Shown in pieces: positions 1-8,847 of a stretch of DNA of 64,000 nucleotides. This stretch comes from JBKPNJ01 sp963695705 (GTDB taxonomy: Bacteria > Actinomycetota > Actinomycetes > Propionibacteriales > Nocardioidaceae): contig CAVOHB010000010.1 in the NCBI GenBank assembly GCA_963695705.1, positions 186,001-250,000 of the forward strand. The letters are read 5' to 3'. Position 1 is the first letter of the stretch; every line of letters starts with the position of its first letter. Below the pieces are notes generated by a model, which had not been told where the DNA came from, made no database searches, and saw only the letters and a program-made list of their open reading frames with translations. The position numbers were made by a program, and so were the translations under genes.

Positions 1-942
1 ACCGCCGACCTCGGCCTGGTGCTGGTGGACGCGCGGCAGGGGCTGACGGAGCAGTCGCGCCGGCACGCGGTGATCCTGTCGCTGTTGCGGGTGCCGCACC
101 TGGTGCTGGCCGTGAACAAGATGGACCTCGTTGACTTCTCGCAGGAGGTGTACGACAAGATCCACGCGGAGTTCACCTCGTTCGCCACCAAGCTGACGAT
201 CCCGGACCTCACGATCATCCCGATCTCGGCGCTCCAGGGTGACAACGTGGTGACCCGGTCCGAGCACACCCCGTGGTACGAAGGGCCGTCGCTGCTCCAT
301 CACCTCGAGAACATCCACGTCGCCTCCGACCGCGACCTGGTCGATGTGCGCTTCCCGGTGCAGTACGTCGTACGCCCGAAGTCCGACGACTACCACGACT
401 ACCGCGGGTACGCCGGACGAGTCGCCGGCGGCGTGATGAAGCCGGGCGACGAGGTGCTCGTGCTGCCGTCGGGGTTCCAGTCCCGGATCTCCGGCATCGA
501 CCTGTTCAACAAGGAGGTCGACGAGGCCTACCCTCCGATGTCGGTGACGGTCCGCCTCGAGGACGACCTCGACGTGTCGCGCGGCGACATGATCTGCCGA
601 CCGCAGAACGCCCCTAAGCCGAGCCAGGACCTCGACGCGATGGTCTGCTGGATGACCAACGCGCCGCTGCGCCCGCGGCAGAAGCTGGCGATCAAGCACA
701 CGACGCGAAACGGCCGGGCACTCGTCAAGGACCTGCAGTACCGCCTCGACGTCAACACGCTGCACCGCGACACCGAGACCGGCGAGCTCGGGCTGAACGA
801 GATCGGCCGGGTGCATCTGCGCACGACCGTGCCCCTGCTGTGCGACCCCTACAGCAAGAACCGGACCACCGGCTCCTTCATCCTCATCGACGAGGCGACG
901 GGGGTCACGGTGGGCGCGGGCATGATCAACAACCTCGGCTGA
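1..942 (+). CDS. cysN: Sulfate adenylyltransferase subunit 1 (CysN), 5' end outside window
   Basis: This is the GTPase subunit of ATP sulfurylase. It couples GTP hydrolysis to adenylyl-sulfate synthesis by CysD in assimilatory sulfate reduction. The frame is open from base 1, so the P-loop end lies off the window. What remains starts in the G domain just before the DARQGL segment and carries the G4 motif NKMD, followed by the EF-Tu-like beta-barrel domains. The protein ends at GAGMINNLG with no APS-kinase (CysC) domain, unlike mycobacterial CysNC fusions. cysD would be expected just upstream. Identity is secure; only the start is missing. Confidence 0.95.
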   Translation, partial: TADLGLVLVDARQGLTEQSRRHAVILSLLRVPHLVLAVNKMDLVDFSQEVYDKIHAEFTSFATKLTIPDLTIIPISALQGDNVVTRSEHTPWYEGPSLLHHLENIHVASDRDLVDVRFPVQYVVRPKSDDYHDYRGYAGRVAGGVMKPGDEVLVLPSGFQSRISGIDLFNKEVDEAYPPMSVTVRLEDDLDVSRGDMICRPQNAPKPSQDLDAMVCWMTNAPLRPRQKLAIKHTTRNGRALVKDLQYRLDVNTLHRDTETGELGLNEIGRVHLRTTVPLLCDPYSKNRTTGSFILIDEATGVTVGAGMINNLG

Positions 943-1007
943 CCTGGGCGCTGGCGTCGTGTGGATAGCGGCCACGGCGCCACAGGGCTTTCGGTCATGC
1001 TGCCGGG

Positions 1008-1959
1008 GTGTCAGCGAAGACGGCGATTCCACCAGAGCTGACAGCCGGACCATTCCGCGCTGAGCTCGCCCTCAAACTGGGTGTTCCCTATCACGTGCTG
1101 CGTAGTGGGCAGTTCCGGCAGATGCATCGTGGCGTCTACGTTCACGCCGCCGTCTCTGTGTCGCAAGCGATGAGAGCAACGGCTGCGCAGCTGGTGCTTC
1201 CATCAGATGCGGCGGTCAGCCACGTCACCGGGCTCCAACTCCTCGACGTCGAGGTCGGTCCCCGCGACCCATTGCACTTCACCACACGCCATCCGCAACC
1301 CGTCCGCATCGATGGTGTCGTGATGCACCGACGTCAAAGACCGACGGTCGGGCACTTCAGGGGTGTTCGTGTCGTGAGTCCGGGTGAGTGCTTTGTCGGC
1401 GCAGCCAACCAACTGTCGCTCGTATCTCGTCATCGCCGGCGACTGGCTGCTCCGTCTACAGCGGGTCCAGTTGCCTGATCTGCGTGCGGCCGCGGCTGGA
1501 CATGCCCACGGGGTCAAGCTGGCGCGACGCGCACTCCGCCATGTGCGCCAGGGGGCTGAATCCCCGCGCGAGACGCTCGTGCGACTCATGCTCGTGCTCG
1601 CGGGACTGCCCGAGCCGGACTGCAACGTCAACGTCGGGGACGACGTCAGCTGGCTTGGACGCGTCGACATGGCCTACCGCGATTTCAATGTGGTCGTGGA
1701 GTACGACGGGCGCGGCCACGACGACGACTCCAGACGCAACGCCGATGTGCTCCGTCTCGAAGCCCTCCAACAAGCCGGTTGGACGGTCATCGTGCTGCGG
1801 TCTGGTCATCTGGCCCATCCACGGCAGGCGACCAAACGTGTCTATCGCGCCCTCGCCAATCGTGGATACATCGGCCCCGAGCCGGTGTTCTCCGACGCCT
1901 GGTCTGAACTGTTCGAGAGGGGAAGCGGTCGCGTGGTCCAAGAAATGTGCAGAAGATGA
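1008..1959 (+). pseudogene. AbiEi-like N-terminus plus DUF559 (Vsr-like) nuclease domain, one frameshift
   Basis: Two overlapping frames make one protein. The first (from 1008) is a winged-helix/AbiEi-type N-terminus ending near VVSPGECFVGAANQLSL. The second, one base over, resumes near LVIAGDWLLRLQ and carries the DUF559 part, with VDMAYRDFNVVVEYDG and LRLEALQQAGWTVI typical of the Vsr/restriction-endonuclease fold. The break lies at about 1415-1430. DUF559 proteins of this build are common in actinomycetes and their function is unknown. The domain order and spacing are otherwise intact, so the break is either a recent mutation or a one-base sequencing error. No partner gene is adjacent. Confidence 0.75.
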
Positions 1960-2026
1960 GAGCAAAACCGCCAGTCCACTCTCACCAAGCGCACAGTTAT
2001 TCGACCCGACCGCGTGCCGGACCCCG

Positions 2027-2794
2027 CTAAACCCCGCGGGCAGCCCGCTTCTCGGCGATCTTGGCCTTGCGCTCGGCGCGGTCGAGCAGCATCGCTTCCT
2101 CGGGCGTCGGCGCGGTTCCGCCGAGGTGGGCGGGGTGCCAGGGGGCCCGCTCACCGGCCACCGGCTGGTCGGGGTGGCCTCGCTGCAGGCCCTCCAGCAG
2201 TGCCTGCATCGTGGTCCGCAGCTGTGCGGTGAGACGCACAGCGTCATCCTGCGGCCCGGGGCGGATCGGCTCGCCCACCGCGATGCTGATCGGCCGATGC
2301 CGCGTCAGGTCCCGTGGGTGCCCCTTGGTCATGATCCGCTGCCCACCCCACAGGGCAACCGGCAGCAGCGGCACCTCCGCCCGCTGGGCGAGCCGCACCG
2401 CCCCGGACTTGATCGGCTTGACGGTGTACGAACGGCTGATCGTGGCCTCGGGAAAGATGCCGACGACCTCCCCGGATCGGAGGGCGTCGATCGCGACCGC
2501 GAAGCTGGCCAGGCCGGCGTCACGATCGACCGAGATGTGATGCATGCCGCGCATCAGCGGTCCGGAGATCCGGTGGTCGAACACCTCCTGCTTGGCCATG
2601 AAGCGGACCCGCCGACGGCTCTCTCTGGCGGCCAGCCCGACGAAGATGAAGTCGAGGAAGCTCACGTGGTTGCTCACCAGCAGGGCACCACCCCGGCGCG
2701 GAACCCGCTCACCCCCCGTGACCGTGATCCGCAGATCCATCAGGCGGAAGATGGTTCGGGCCGCGACCGTCACCGGGGGGTAGACGAGATCCAT
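2027..2794 (-). CDS. 1-acyl-sn-glycerol-3-phosphate acyltransferase (PlsC family)
   Basis: This membrane-associated acyltransferase of phospholipid synthesis transfers an acyl group to lysophosphatidic acid or a related acceptor. The 255-residue protein has the HX4D catalytic block in NHVSFLDF (about residue 41) and a phosphate-binding block FPEATISRS that departs from the usual FPEGTRS. The C-terminus is basic and Ala/Lys-rich. The frame stays open far upstream, but ATG at 2794 gives the family length and the longer reading is the antisense of dhaK. It is divergent from dhaK with a 114-bp gap. The family is certain; the acyl acceptor is not. Confidence 0.88.
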   Translation of the reverse strand: MDLVYPPVTVAARTIFRLMDLRITVTGGERVPRRGGALLVSNHVSFLDFIFVGLAARESRRRVRFMAKQEVFDHRISGPLMRGMHHISVDRDAGLASFAVAIDALRSGEVVGIFPEATISRSYTVKPIKSGAVRLAQRAEVPLLPVALWGGQRIMTKGHPRDLTRHRPISIAVGEPIRPGPQDDAVRLTAQLRTTMQALLEGLQRGHPDQPVAGERAPWHPAHLGGTAPTPEEAMLLDRAERKAKIAEKRAARGV

Positions 2795-2908
2795 CCCACG
2801 CACACTAGGGGCTGGTGGCGAGACGGGCTTCCCCACCTCGCAGAAACGTGGTCGAATCTCTCCACGCGCGTACTCGCACGTACCCGACCCGTGGGAAGAG
2901 GACACAAC

Positions 2909-3910
2909 ATGAAGAAGCTCATCAACGATCCCGGCGATGTCGTCAAGGAAGCCCTCCTCGGCATCGAGGCCGCGCATCCGGACCTGCGGGTCGATCATGA
3001 GAACCGGATCATTTTCCGTGGCGACGCTCCCCGTTCGGGCAAGGTCGGCCTGATCTCCGGTGGCGGCTCGGGCCACGAACCGCTGCACGGCGGATTCGTC
3101 GGGCTCGGCATGCTGGACGCGGCCTGCGCGGGCGAGGTTTTCACCTCTCCGGTGCCGGAGCAGATGCTGGAGGCGACCAAGGGGGTCGACGGCGGCGCCG
3201 GCGTGCTGCACATCGTGAAGAACTACACCGGCGACGTGATGAACTTCGAGATGGCGGCCGAGCTCGCGGCGTCGGATTCCGGTGTCGAGGTGGTCTCGGT
3301 GGTCACCGACGACGACGTCGCGGTCCAGGACAGCCTCTACACGGCCGGTCGGCGCGGCGTGGGTGTGACCGTGCTCCTGGAGAAGATCGCCGGTGCGGCC
3401 GCCGAGGAGGGCCAGCCGCTGAGCCAGGTCGCCGACGTGGCCCGGCACGTGAACGAGCAGGGCCGCAGCATGGGCATGGCCCTCACGTCCTGCACGGTTC
3501 CTTCCGCCGGGAAGCCCACGTTCGACCTGCCGGACAATGAGATCGAGGTCGGCATCGGCATCCATGGCGAGCCCGGGCGGCGCCGCGTCGCGATGACCAC
3601 CGCGGACGAGATCGCCGCGATGCTGGTGGAGCCGATCCTGGAGGACCTGCCCTACGGCGACGGCGACTCCGTGCTCGCGTTCGTCAACGGGATGGGCGGC
3701 ACGCCGCTGATCGAGCTCTACCTGATGTACAACGAGGTGAACAAGATCCTGTCCGGCAAGAACATCACGGTGGCGCGTTCCCTGGTCGGCAACTACATCA
3801 CGTCACTGGAGATGGCCGGCTGCTCGGTGACGCTGCTCAAGGCCGACGACGAGCTCGTCCGGCTCTGGGACGCCCCGGTCAAGACTCCCGGGCTGCGTTG
3901 GGGCGTCTGA
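2909..3910 (+). CDS. dhaK: Dihydroxyacetone kinase subunit DhaK
   Basis: DhaK is the substrate-binding subunit of PEP-dependent dihydroxyacetone kinase. It holds dihydroxyacetone as a hemiaminal on a histidine while DhaL-ADP donates phosphate, feeding glycolysis with DHAP. The 333-residue protein has GGGSGHEPLHGGFVG at residues 51-65 and GIGIHGEPG near residue 215, which contains the expected covalent His. ATG at 2909 follows a GGAAGAGGAC ribosome site. It is the first gene of dhaK-dhaL-dhaM, with 3- and 4-bp gaps between genes, so the three are surely one transcript. Length and motifs match the PTS-type enzyme. Confidence 0.96.
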   Translation: MKKLINDPGDVVKEALLGIEAAHPDLRVDHENRIIFRGDAPRSGKVGLISGGGSGHEPLHGGFVGLGMLDAACAGEVFTSPVPEQMLEATKGVDGGAGVLHIVKNYTGDVMNFEMAAELAASDSGVEVVSVVTDDDVAVQDSLYTAGRRGVGVTVLLEKIAGAAAEEGQPLSQVADVARHVNEQGRSMGMALTSCTVPSAGKPTFDLPDNEIEVGIGIHGEPGRRRVAMTTADEIAAMLVEPILEDLPYGDGDSVLAFVNGMGGTPLIELYLMYNEVNKILSGKNITVARSLVGNYITSLEMAGCSVTLLKADDELVRLWDAPVKTPGLRWGV

Positions 3911-3913
3911 GCG

Positions 3914-4552
3914 ATGGCGGAGTCCATCAGCCTGGCTCAGCTGGCGGCGTGGGTACGCGCCTTCGCAGCTCTCATCGAGCAGAACGCCCAGTACCTGACC
4001 GAACTGGACTCGGCGATCGGCGACGCCGACCACGGCACGAACATGAAGCGCGGGATGAAGGCGGTGGTCGAGTCGCTGGACTCGACCACCCCCGAGACCG
4101 CCGACGCGCTGTTCAAGCAGGTCGGGATGAAGCTCGTCAGCGCGGTCGGAGGCGCCAGCGGTCCGTTGTACGGCACGCTGTTCCTGCGGATGGGCGTGAG
4201 CCTCGGCGCGGTCGCGGACACGTCGCCGCAGGACTTCGCCGCGGCGCTGCGGGCAGGGCTCGACGGCGTCGTTGCCAGAGGCAAGGCCCAGCTCGAGGAC
4301 AAGACGATGGTCGACGCGCTCACGCCGGCGATCGAGGCGCTCGAACAGTCGCTGGCCGGGGGCAGCCCCCTGCAGGAAGGCCTGGACGCCACCGTGTCCG
4401 CGGCCGAAAAGGGCAGGGACAGTGTCACACCTCTGGTGGCACGCAAGGGTCGCGCCAGCTACCTCGGCGAGCGCAGCGCGGGACACCAGGATCCGGGAGC
4501 CACGTCGACGACCCTGCTCCTTCAGGCTGCCGCCGACTCACTGGCGGGCTGA
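3914..4552 (+). CDS. dhaL: Dihydroxyacetone kinase subunit DhaL (ADP-binding)
   Basis: DhaL carries a tightly bound ADP as coenzyme, receives phosphate from DhaM and passes it to DhaK-bound dihydroxyacetone. The 212-residue protein has the metal/ADP-binding aspartates in DSAIGDADHGTN (residues 32-43), the GGASGPLYGTLF glycine-rich loop, and the conserved end segment with DPGATS. It starts 4 bp after the dhaK stop. There is no sign of the single-chain, ATP-dependent DhaK-DhaL fusion, so phosphate should come from the PTS. Confidence 0.95.
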   Translation: MAESISLAQLAAWVRAFAALIEQNAQYLTELDSAIGDADHGTNMKRGMKAVVESLDSTTPETADALFKQVGMKLVSAVGGASGPLYGTLFLRMGVSLGAVADTSPQDFAAALRAGLDGVVARGKAQLEDKTMVDALTPAIEALEQSLAGGSPLQEGLDATVSAAEKGRDSVTPLVARKGRASYLGERSAGHQDPGATSTTLLLQAAADSLAG

Positions 4553-4556
4553 CCGC

Positions 4557-5273
4557 GTGGTCGGGTTGGTCGTCGTCTCACACAGCCATGCGCTGGCGAC
4601 CGCCGCGGTGGGCCTCGCCGGCGAGATGCTGTCCGGCGGGTCGGTGCCGATCGCGATCGCAGCCGGCCTGGACGAGCACACGTTCGGCACGGATGCGCAG
4701 CAGATCCAGACCGCGATCGAGGAGGTCGACGGCCCGGACGGCGTGGTGGTGCTGATGGACATGGGGAGCGCGATCCTCAGCGCCGAGATGGCCCTGGAGT
4801 TCCTGGACGAGGACGCGCGCTCCCGGGTCGTCCTGTCCCCGGCCCCGCTCATCGAGGGTCTGATCGCTGCCGCCGTGACCGCCGCCGGTGGGGCAGGCCG
4901 TGCCGAGGTGGCCCGCGAGGCGGCGTCCGGGCTGCGGCCCAAGCTCGAGCACCTCGGACAGGCGGAGCCGGCGCAAGCGGATGCCGGCGCCGATGGCGAC
5001 CTCGAGGCGGAGTTCACGATCGTCAACGACGACGGGTTGCACGCTCGGCCGGCCGCCGTCCTGGTCGCCACCGTCCGTCGCTACGACGCGGAGGTGACGT
5101 TGCGGTGTCCACCCGAGGACGGGCCGTCGGTGTCGGCCGGCAGCCTCACCGACCTGATGACGATGACCGCCGCGAAGGGTGCCCGGGTGCAGCTGCGCGC
5201 GAGCGGGCCGCAGGCGCAGGCGGCACTCGATGCGGTGCTGTCCCTCGCGGAACGCGGCTTCACGCCGGTCTGA
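4557..5273 (+). CDS. dhaM: PTS-dependent dihydroxyacetone kinase phosphoryl donor DhaM (EIIA-HPr)
   Basis: DhaM moves phosphate from the PTS to the ADP of DhaL. GTG at 4557 is chosen because it gives LVVVSHSHALA at the N-terminus, placing the phospho-His at residue 9 as in E. coli DhaM. The frame is open upstream but only as a dhaL shadow. Residues 1-130 form the mannose-type EIIA domain; residues about 150-238 form an HPr domain with the phospho-His motif GLHARPA. The partial EI domain found at the end of E. coli DhaM is absent, so a separate EI is needed. The gene ends 4 bp before the stop of the convergent ygfZ-type gene. Confidence 0.93.
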   Translation: MVGLVVVSHSHALATAAVGLAGEMLSGGSVPIAIAAGLDEHTFGTDAQQIQTAIEEVDGPDGVVVLMDMGSAILSAEMALEFLDEDARSRVVLSPAPLIEGLIAAAVTAAGGAGRAEVAREAASGLRPKLEHLGQAEPAQADAGADGDLEAEFTIVNDDGLHARPAAVLVATVRRYDAEVTLRCPPEDGPSVSAGSLTDLMTMTAAKGARVQLRASGPQAQAALDAVLSLAERGFTPV

Positions 5274-5277
5274 GCAG

Positions 5278-6213
5278 CTACGACGTCAGCCGGGCCCGTA
5301 CGTGCAGCCCTGCCTCGGGGTCGACGACGACCTCCTGGGCGGCGGCGACCCCGTTGGCGATCAGGGGAGCGGTGATGTCCACGTTGCGCTTGACCAGCGC
5401 GAGCGCGATCGGCCCCAGCTCGTAGTGGCGGGCGGCCGAACCGACGAACCCGACCGGGCGTCCGTCCAGGAGCACGCCGGAGCCGTGGGCGGGCAGGTGG
5501 TCGACGGATCCGTCGAGATGGAGCAGCACGAGCCGGCGCGGCGGACGACCGAGCGTATGCACTCTGGCCACGGTCTCCTGACCTCGGTAGCACCCCTTGG
5601 CCAGGTGGACGGCCGAGCCGATCCAGCCGACCTCGTTGGGGATCGTCCGCTGGTCGGTGTCGAGCCCGAGCCGCGGAGTACACTCGGCGATCCTCAGCGC
5701 CTCGTGCGCCCAGACGCCGGCCGGGTGGCCGACCGAGGCGGCGTACGACTGCAGCGATGCCCGCTCGATGAGCTGCTCGCCCACAACGGCCCGATGGACG
5801 ACCGCCAGGAACTCGGTCTCGTCGCTCACCTCCACACGCATCATGAAACGCATCCGGTCCAGCCAGGAGACCAGGCCCGGTGCGCCTCCGGGCTCCACAT
5901 GAGCGACGAAAGCGGTCCCGTCGTCGTAGCCGCGCATCGCGTGCTCGACGTGTCCCTGCGGCGAGAGCACCAGAGCCGTCGTCCACACGCCCGGCTCCAG
6001 GCCCTCGAAGAACTGCGTCGTCAGTGAGTGCAGCCAGGTGAGCCGGTCGGCACCCTCGACCCGTACGACCCCGCGGTGGGACAGGTCGACGAACCCCCGC
6101 CCGGCCACCAGGCTCCGCTGCTCGGTGATGAACGAGCCGTAGTGCGCCGCGACGCCGGCATCGATCCCGTCTGCCTCCACGGCGTCGGGCAGCGACAGCA
6201 GCGGGCTACTCAC
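5278..6213 (-). CDS. Folate-binding protein YgfZ/GcvT-like (iron-sulfur cluster maintenance)
   Basis: This is a tetrahydrofolate-binding GcvT paralogue that helps maintain [4Fe-4S] enzymes. The 311-residue protein has the family hallmark KGCYRGQETVAR around residue 225, whose cysteine is the conserved YgfZ residue. GTG at 6213 is preferred because it overlaps the stop of the upstream fur gene (shared GTGA), a layout typical of coupled translation. The longer upstream frame is antisense or out-of-frame sequence. Sitting directly behind a Fur-family regulator fits an iron/oxidative-stress role, which is inference from context. Confidence 0.9.
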   Translation of the reverse strand: MSSPLLSLPDAVEADGIDAGVAAHYGSFITEQRSLVAGRGFVDLSHRGVVRVEGADRLTWLHSLTTQFFEGLEPGVWTTALVLSPQGHVEHAMRGYDDGTAFVAHVEPGGAPGLVSWLDRMRFMMRVEVSDETEFLAVVHRAVVGEQLIERASLQSYAASVGHPAGVWAHEALRIAECTPRLGLDTDQRTIPNEVGWIGSAVHLAKGCYRGQETVARVHTLGRPPRRLVLLHLDGSVDHLPAHGSGVLLDGRPVGFVGSAARHYELGPIALALVKRNVDITAPLIANGVAAAQEVVVDPEAGLHVRARLTS

Positions 6214-6671
6214 GACTCGCCCGCACAGTCGGCGCAGCGGCCGAACACCGTGAGGTGTCCGACATCGGTCTCGAACCCACGATCGCGGCGAAGCTTTGAC
6301 ACCAGGGGGTCCACCGCTCCCGGCTCGACCTCCTGGATGGAGCCGCACTGGCGGCAGACAAGGTGCACATGGTCGGGAACGGTCGACGCGTGGTAGATCG
6401 GAGCGCCATGACCCAGATGGGAGTGCCGCACCAGCCCCAGCTCTTCGAGCAGCTCGAGCGTGCGATACACGGTGGAGATGTTGACACCGGCCGCGCGCTC
6501 CTGGACCCGTGCCGCAACCTCGTCGGGCGTGCCGTGCTCGAGCGCCTGGACGGCTTCGAGTACCAGCTGCCGCTGTGGTGTGAGGCGGTAGCCACGGGCG
6601 CGCAACTGCGCTGACAGGTCGAACGTGGTCGACCGGCGCGGCAGTTGAACGCTGGCGGGAGGGCACGACAC
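6210..6671 (-). CDS. Fur-family metal-responsive transcriptional repressor
   Basis: This is a winged-helix repressor of the Fur/PerR/Zur family. The 153-residue protein has the DNA-binding wing around STVYRTLELLEELGLV, the metal-site run HVHLVCRQCG and a second CxxC (CADC) near the C-terminus, so both structural-zinc pairs are present. GTG at 6671 is a plausible start; the frame runs on upstream, so the exact start is uncertain. It is downstream of the nitrobindin gene (6 bp) and overlaps the YgfZ gene by 4 bp. The motif set does not separate Fur, PerR and Zur subtypes. Confidence 0.88.
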   Translation of the reverse strand: MSCPPASVQLPRRSTTFDLSAQLRARGYRLTPQRQLVLEAVQALEHGTPDEVAARVQERAAGVNISTVYRTLELLEELGLVRHSHLGHGAPIYHASTVPDHVHLVCRQCGSIQEVEPGAVDPLVSKLRRDRGFETDVGHLTVFGRCADCAGES

Positions 6672-6676
6672 CGAGT

Positions 6677-7204
6677 CTAGGTCGTGTCCTGCCCTTCGGA
6701 CACGGGCTCGAGCCGGCCCCACAGGTGCGACTGGAGCGGCTGCCCCATCGCCGCCATGTCGTAGGCCCACAGCAGGTGGCCCTCGACCAGGCCATACAGC
6801 CGTTTTCCGGCTGTGTACTCCTTTGCCGACTCCGTGCGTACGACGACGTCGGTCGCGAGCTCGAGCTTGGTACCGTCCACCTCGCCGTACCAGATCTCGG
6901 CGAAACCGGTGGGGTGGGCCAGCACAACCTCGACACGGCCCTCCGGCCGGGGGCGGAAGAAGCCGGTCTCGATCCCTGACGGCTTGATCACCGTGCCGGT
7001 TCCTGCGGCTGTCTCGTCGGTCAGGAACGTGCGGCTGAAGTAGTGCAGGAACGGCCGCCCGTCGTGGGCGAAGACGATCTCCTGCCGGAACGAGAACTTC
7101 TCGATCGTCGGGTAGTCGCCGCGCCCGTTGCCCGCCCACCGACCGAGCAACCAGGCCAGGGGCTCCAGGTCGGGATGGACCGCCTCGGGGATCTCGAACG
7201 ACAT
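6677..7204 (-). CDS. Nitrobindin-like heme-binding beta-barrel protein (FABP/DUF1794 family)
   Basis: This is a small beta-barrel protein of the nitrobindin family, which binds heme b and isomerises peroxynitrite in characterised members. The 175-residue protein has the signature GRWAGNGRGDYPTI near residue 21, the family's GxWxGxG(x)GxYPTI. Six bases separate it from the fur gene, so co-transcription is likely. The same nitrobindin-Fur pairing is known from Streptomyces and mycobacteria. Activity is inferred from family membership only. Confidence 0.88.
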   Translation of the reverse strand: MSFEIPEAVHPDLEPLAWLLGRWAGNGRGDYPTIEKFSFRQEIVFAHDGRPFLHYFSRTFLTDETAAGTGTVIKPSGIETGFFRPRPEGRVEVVLAHPTGFAEIWYGEVDGTKLELATDVVVRTESAKEYTAGKRLYGLVEGHLLWAYDMAAMGQPLQSHLWGRLEPVSEGQDTT

Positions 7205-7244
7205 GGCGGCGACTCTATCGGTGCTCTGAGCTGCGCTGCCTCGC

Positions 7245-7343
7245 TCAGGCCTGGCCCCGGAACAGCCTGAAAACGACGTACCCGGCGCCGGTGGCCATCA
7301 GCAGCGCGGCAGCCACCAGCAGCGACGTGTAGAGGGTCTCCAC
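7245..7343 (-). CDS. Very small single-pass membrane protein (32 aa)
   Basis: GTG at 7343 opens a 32-codon frame: a short polar start, one hydrophobic helix (LLVAAALLMATGAGYVVF) and a basic tail RLFRGQA. It lies 40 bp upstream of the nitrobindin gene on the same strand. Actinomycete nitrobindin/Fur loci often carry such a tiny membrane protein, which supports it as a gene. Function is unknown. A chance hydrophobic frame cannot be excluded. Confidence 0.5.
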   Translation of the reverse strand: METLYTSLLVAAALLMATGAGYVVFRLFRGQA

Positions 7344-7408
7344 GGTTGGGGAGCCTACTAGCCCTCGCCGGCCTGTCGACGAAACGACTCGACTGTCTCT
7401 ACCGGGGG

Positions 7409-8236
7409 CTATCGGGCCTTGACCTGCAAGAGCTCACGGACCTCATCGGTGGACATCACCGGGCGCTGCGCGATCTCGGCCAGACCGGCGGCCCGGGCGA
7501 CCAGTTGCACGTTGTGCTCGACGGGAACGCCCCTGGCCAGCGTGAGCACATCTTCCATCCCGACCCGGAGATGGCCGCCGCAGGCCAGAGCCGTCATGGC
7601 CACCGGAAGAGCCGTACGCCCGATGCCTGTGGCAGACCAAGACGTCACGCCGCCGGGAAGCGCGGCGACGGCCGCGACCAACGCGGCCGGGGTGCCCGGC
7701 ATGCCACCGGGTACGCCCATCACGAAGTCGCAGTGGACCCGGCCACCGAACGGCGGGCCGAACGTGTCCAGCAGCCGGTGCAGAGCGGCCACGTGACCTA
7801 GGTCGAACAGCTCGAACTCGGGGACCACCCCGCGGTCCTGGGAGAGTTGGTACAACTCGGTGACGAACGGCCATGGGTTCATGAAGACGCCGTCGCCGAA
7901 GTTGACCGTCCCCATCGTGAGCGAGCAGGAGTCAGGTTCGGCATCGAGGACGCGGAGCCGGTCGGCGAGCGGGTCGGTCACCGCTCCACCGGTGGACAGC
8001 TGCACGACGAGGGAGGTCTTCTCGCGCAGCGCCGCGACCGTGTCCCGGAGCCGCTGACCGTCCAGGGTCGGCCGGTGGTCGGCGTCACGGATGTGCACGT
8101 GGATCAAACCGGCTCCGGCCGCTTCGCACCGCTGTGCGGTCTCGACCAGCTCTTCGAGCGTGGTGGGCAGCTGCGGGCACTGCGACTTGGCGGTCTCGGC
8201 CCCCGTCGGGGCGACCGTGATCAACGTCTTGCTCAT
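7409..8236 (-). CDS. Beta-keto acid cleavage enzyme (BKACE, DUF849)
   Basis: This is a TIM-barrel Zn enzyme of the 3-keto-5-aminohexanoate cleavage family, which condenses a beta-keto acid with acetyl-CoA to give acetoacetate and a new CoA ester. The 275-residue protein has the metal-binding HVHIRD at about residues 44-49 and the downstream RVGMEDVLTLARG and NVQLV segments. ATG at 8236 gives family length and leaves a 59-bp divergent gap to dtd. Substrate cannot be told from the sequence because the family is functionally broad. Confident at family level. Confidence 0.87.
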   Translation of the reverse strand: MSKTLITVAPTGAETAKSQCPQLPTTLEELVETAQRCEAAGAGLIHVHIRDADHRPTLDGQRLRDTVAALREKTSLVVQLSTGGAVTDPLADRLRVLDAEPDSCSLTMGTVNFGDGVFMNPWPFVTELYQLSQDRGVVPEFELFDLGHVAALHRLLDTFGPPFGGRVHCDFVMGVPGGMPGTPAALVAAVAALPGGVTSWSATGIGRTALPVAMTALACGGHLRVGMEDVLTLARGVPVEHNVQLVARAAGLAEIAQRPVMSTDEVRELLQVKAR

Positions 8237-8295
8237 GGTCAGCATCGTGTCAGACTTCGACGGGATCAAGCGATCCTGGACAGGAGGATCTGCTG

Positions 8296-8721
8296 ATGCG
8301 GGCCGTCGTGCAGCGGGTCTGTCAGGCGCGCGTATCGATCGACGGGAAGGTTGTCGGGGACATCGTCGAGCCGGGACTGGTTGTGCTGCTCGGCGTGACG
8401 CACGACGACACGAGCGCACGCGCGGCCGGGCTGGCCCGCAAGATCTGGGAGTTGCGGATCATGCGCGACGAGCGGTCGGCCGCCGAGCTGGGAGCCCCGG
8501 TGCTGGTGGTCAGCCAGTTCACGCTCTACGCGGACACCGCGAAGGGCCGGCGGCCGTCGTGGTCCGCGGCGGCTCCTCGTACCGTCTCCGAGCCGTTGTA
8601 CGACGTGTTCTGTGCCGAGCTGCGGGCGCGCGGCGCCCGCGTGGCGAGCGGCGTATTCGGTGCGGACATGCAGGTCGGGCTGGTCAACGACGGACCGGTG
8701 ACGCTGATCGTGGAGTCCTGA
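8296..8721 (+). CDS. dtd: D-aminoacyl-tRNA deacylase (Dtd)
   Basis: Dtd hydrolyses D-aminoacyl-tRNAs (and Gly-tRNA-Ala), protecting translation from D-amino acids. The 141-residue protein is the standard length, starts MRAVVQRV, and carries both active-site signatures: SQFTLYAD and a C-terminal NDGPVT. ATG is preceded by AGGAGG at 8281-8287. It is divergent from the BKACE gene with no operon partner. Confidence 0.95.
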   Translation: MRAVVQRVCQARVSIDGKVVGDIVEPGLVVLLGVTHDDTSARAAGLARKIWELRIMRDERSAAELGAPVLVVSQFTLYADTAKGRRPSWSAAAPRTVSEPLYDVFCAELRARGARVASGVFGADMQVGLVNDGPVTLIVES

Positions 8722-8807
8722 AACGCCTCAGGCACACACAGTCATCGGACACACACGGTGACGTCGCTCCGGGGGCCGGTCATCGCAAGACTGCTGCTAT
8801 GGCCCTT

Positions 8808-8846
8808 TTGACAAGGCACAATAGAGACTAACTAACCCAGGAGAAC
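8808..8846 (+). promoter_or_regulatory. Possible -35 TTGACA and ribosome site ahead of the LCP gene
   Basis: A perfect TTGACA at 8808-8813 lies 35 bp ahead of the LCP start. The expected -10 window holds only weak AT-rich sequence (AATAGAGACTAACTAAC). A good AGGAGA ribosome site follows at about 8839. The -35 match is exact but the -10 is poor, so the promoter is tentative. Confidence 0.35.
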
Positions 8847-8847
8847 G

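Noticed and set aside
1388..3910. One 840-codon plus-strand frame spanning acyltransferase and dhaK
   Set aside because: Only the part from 2909 (DhaK) is coding; the rest is the antisense of the PlsC-type gene and the DUF559 gene.
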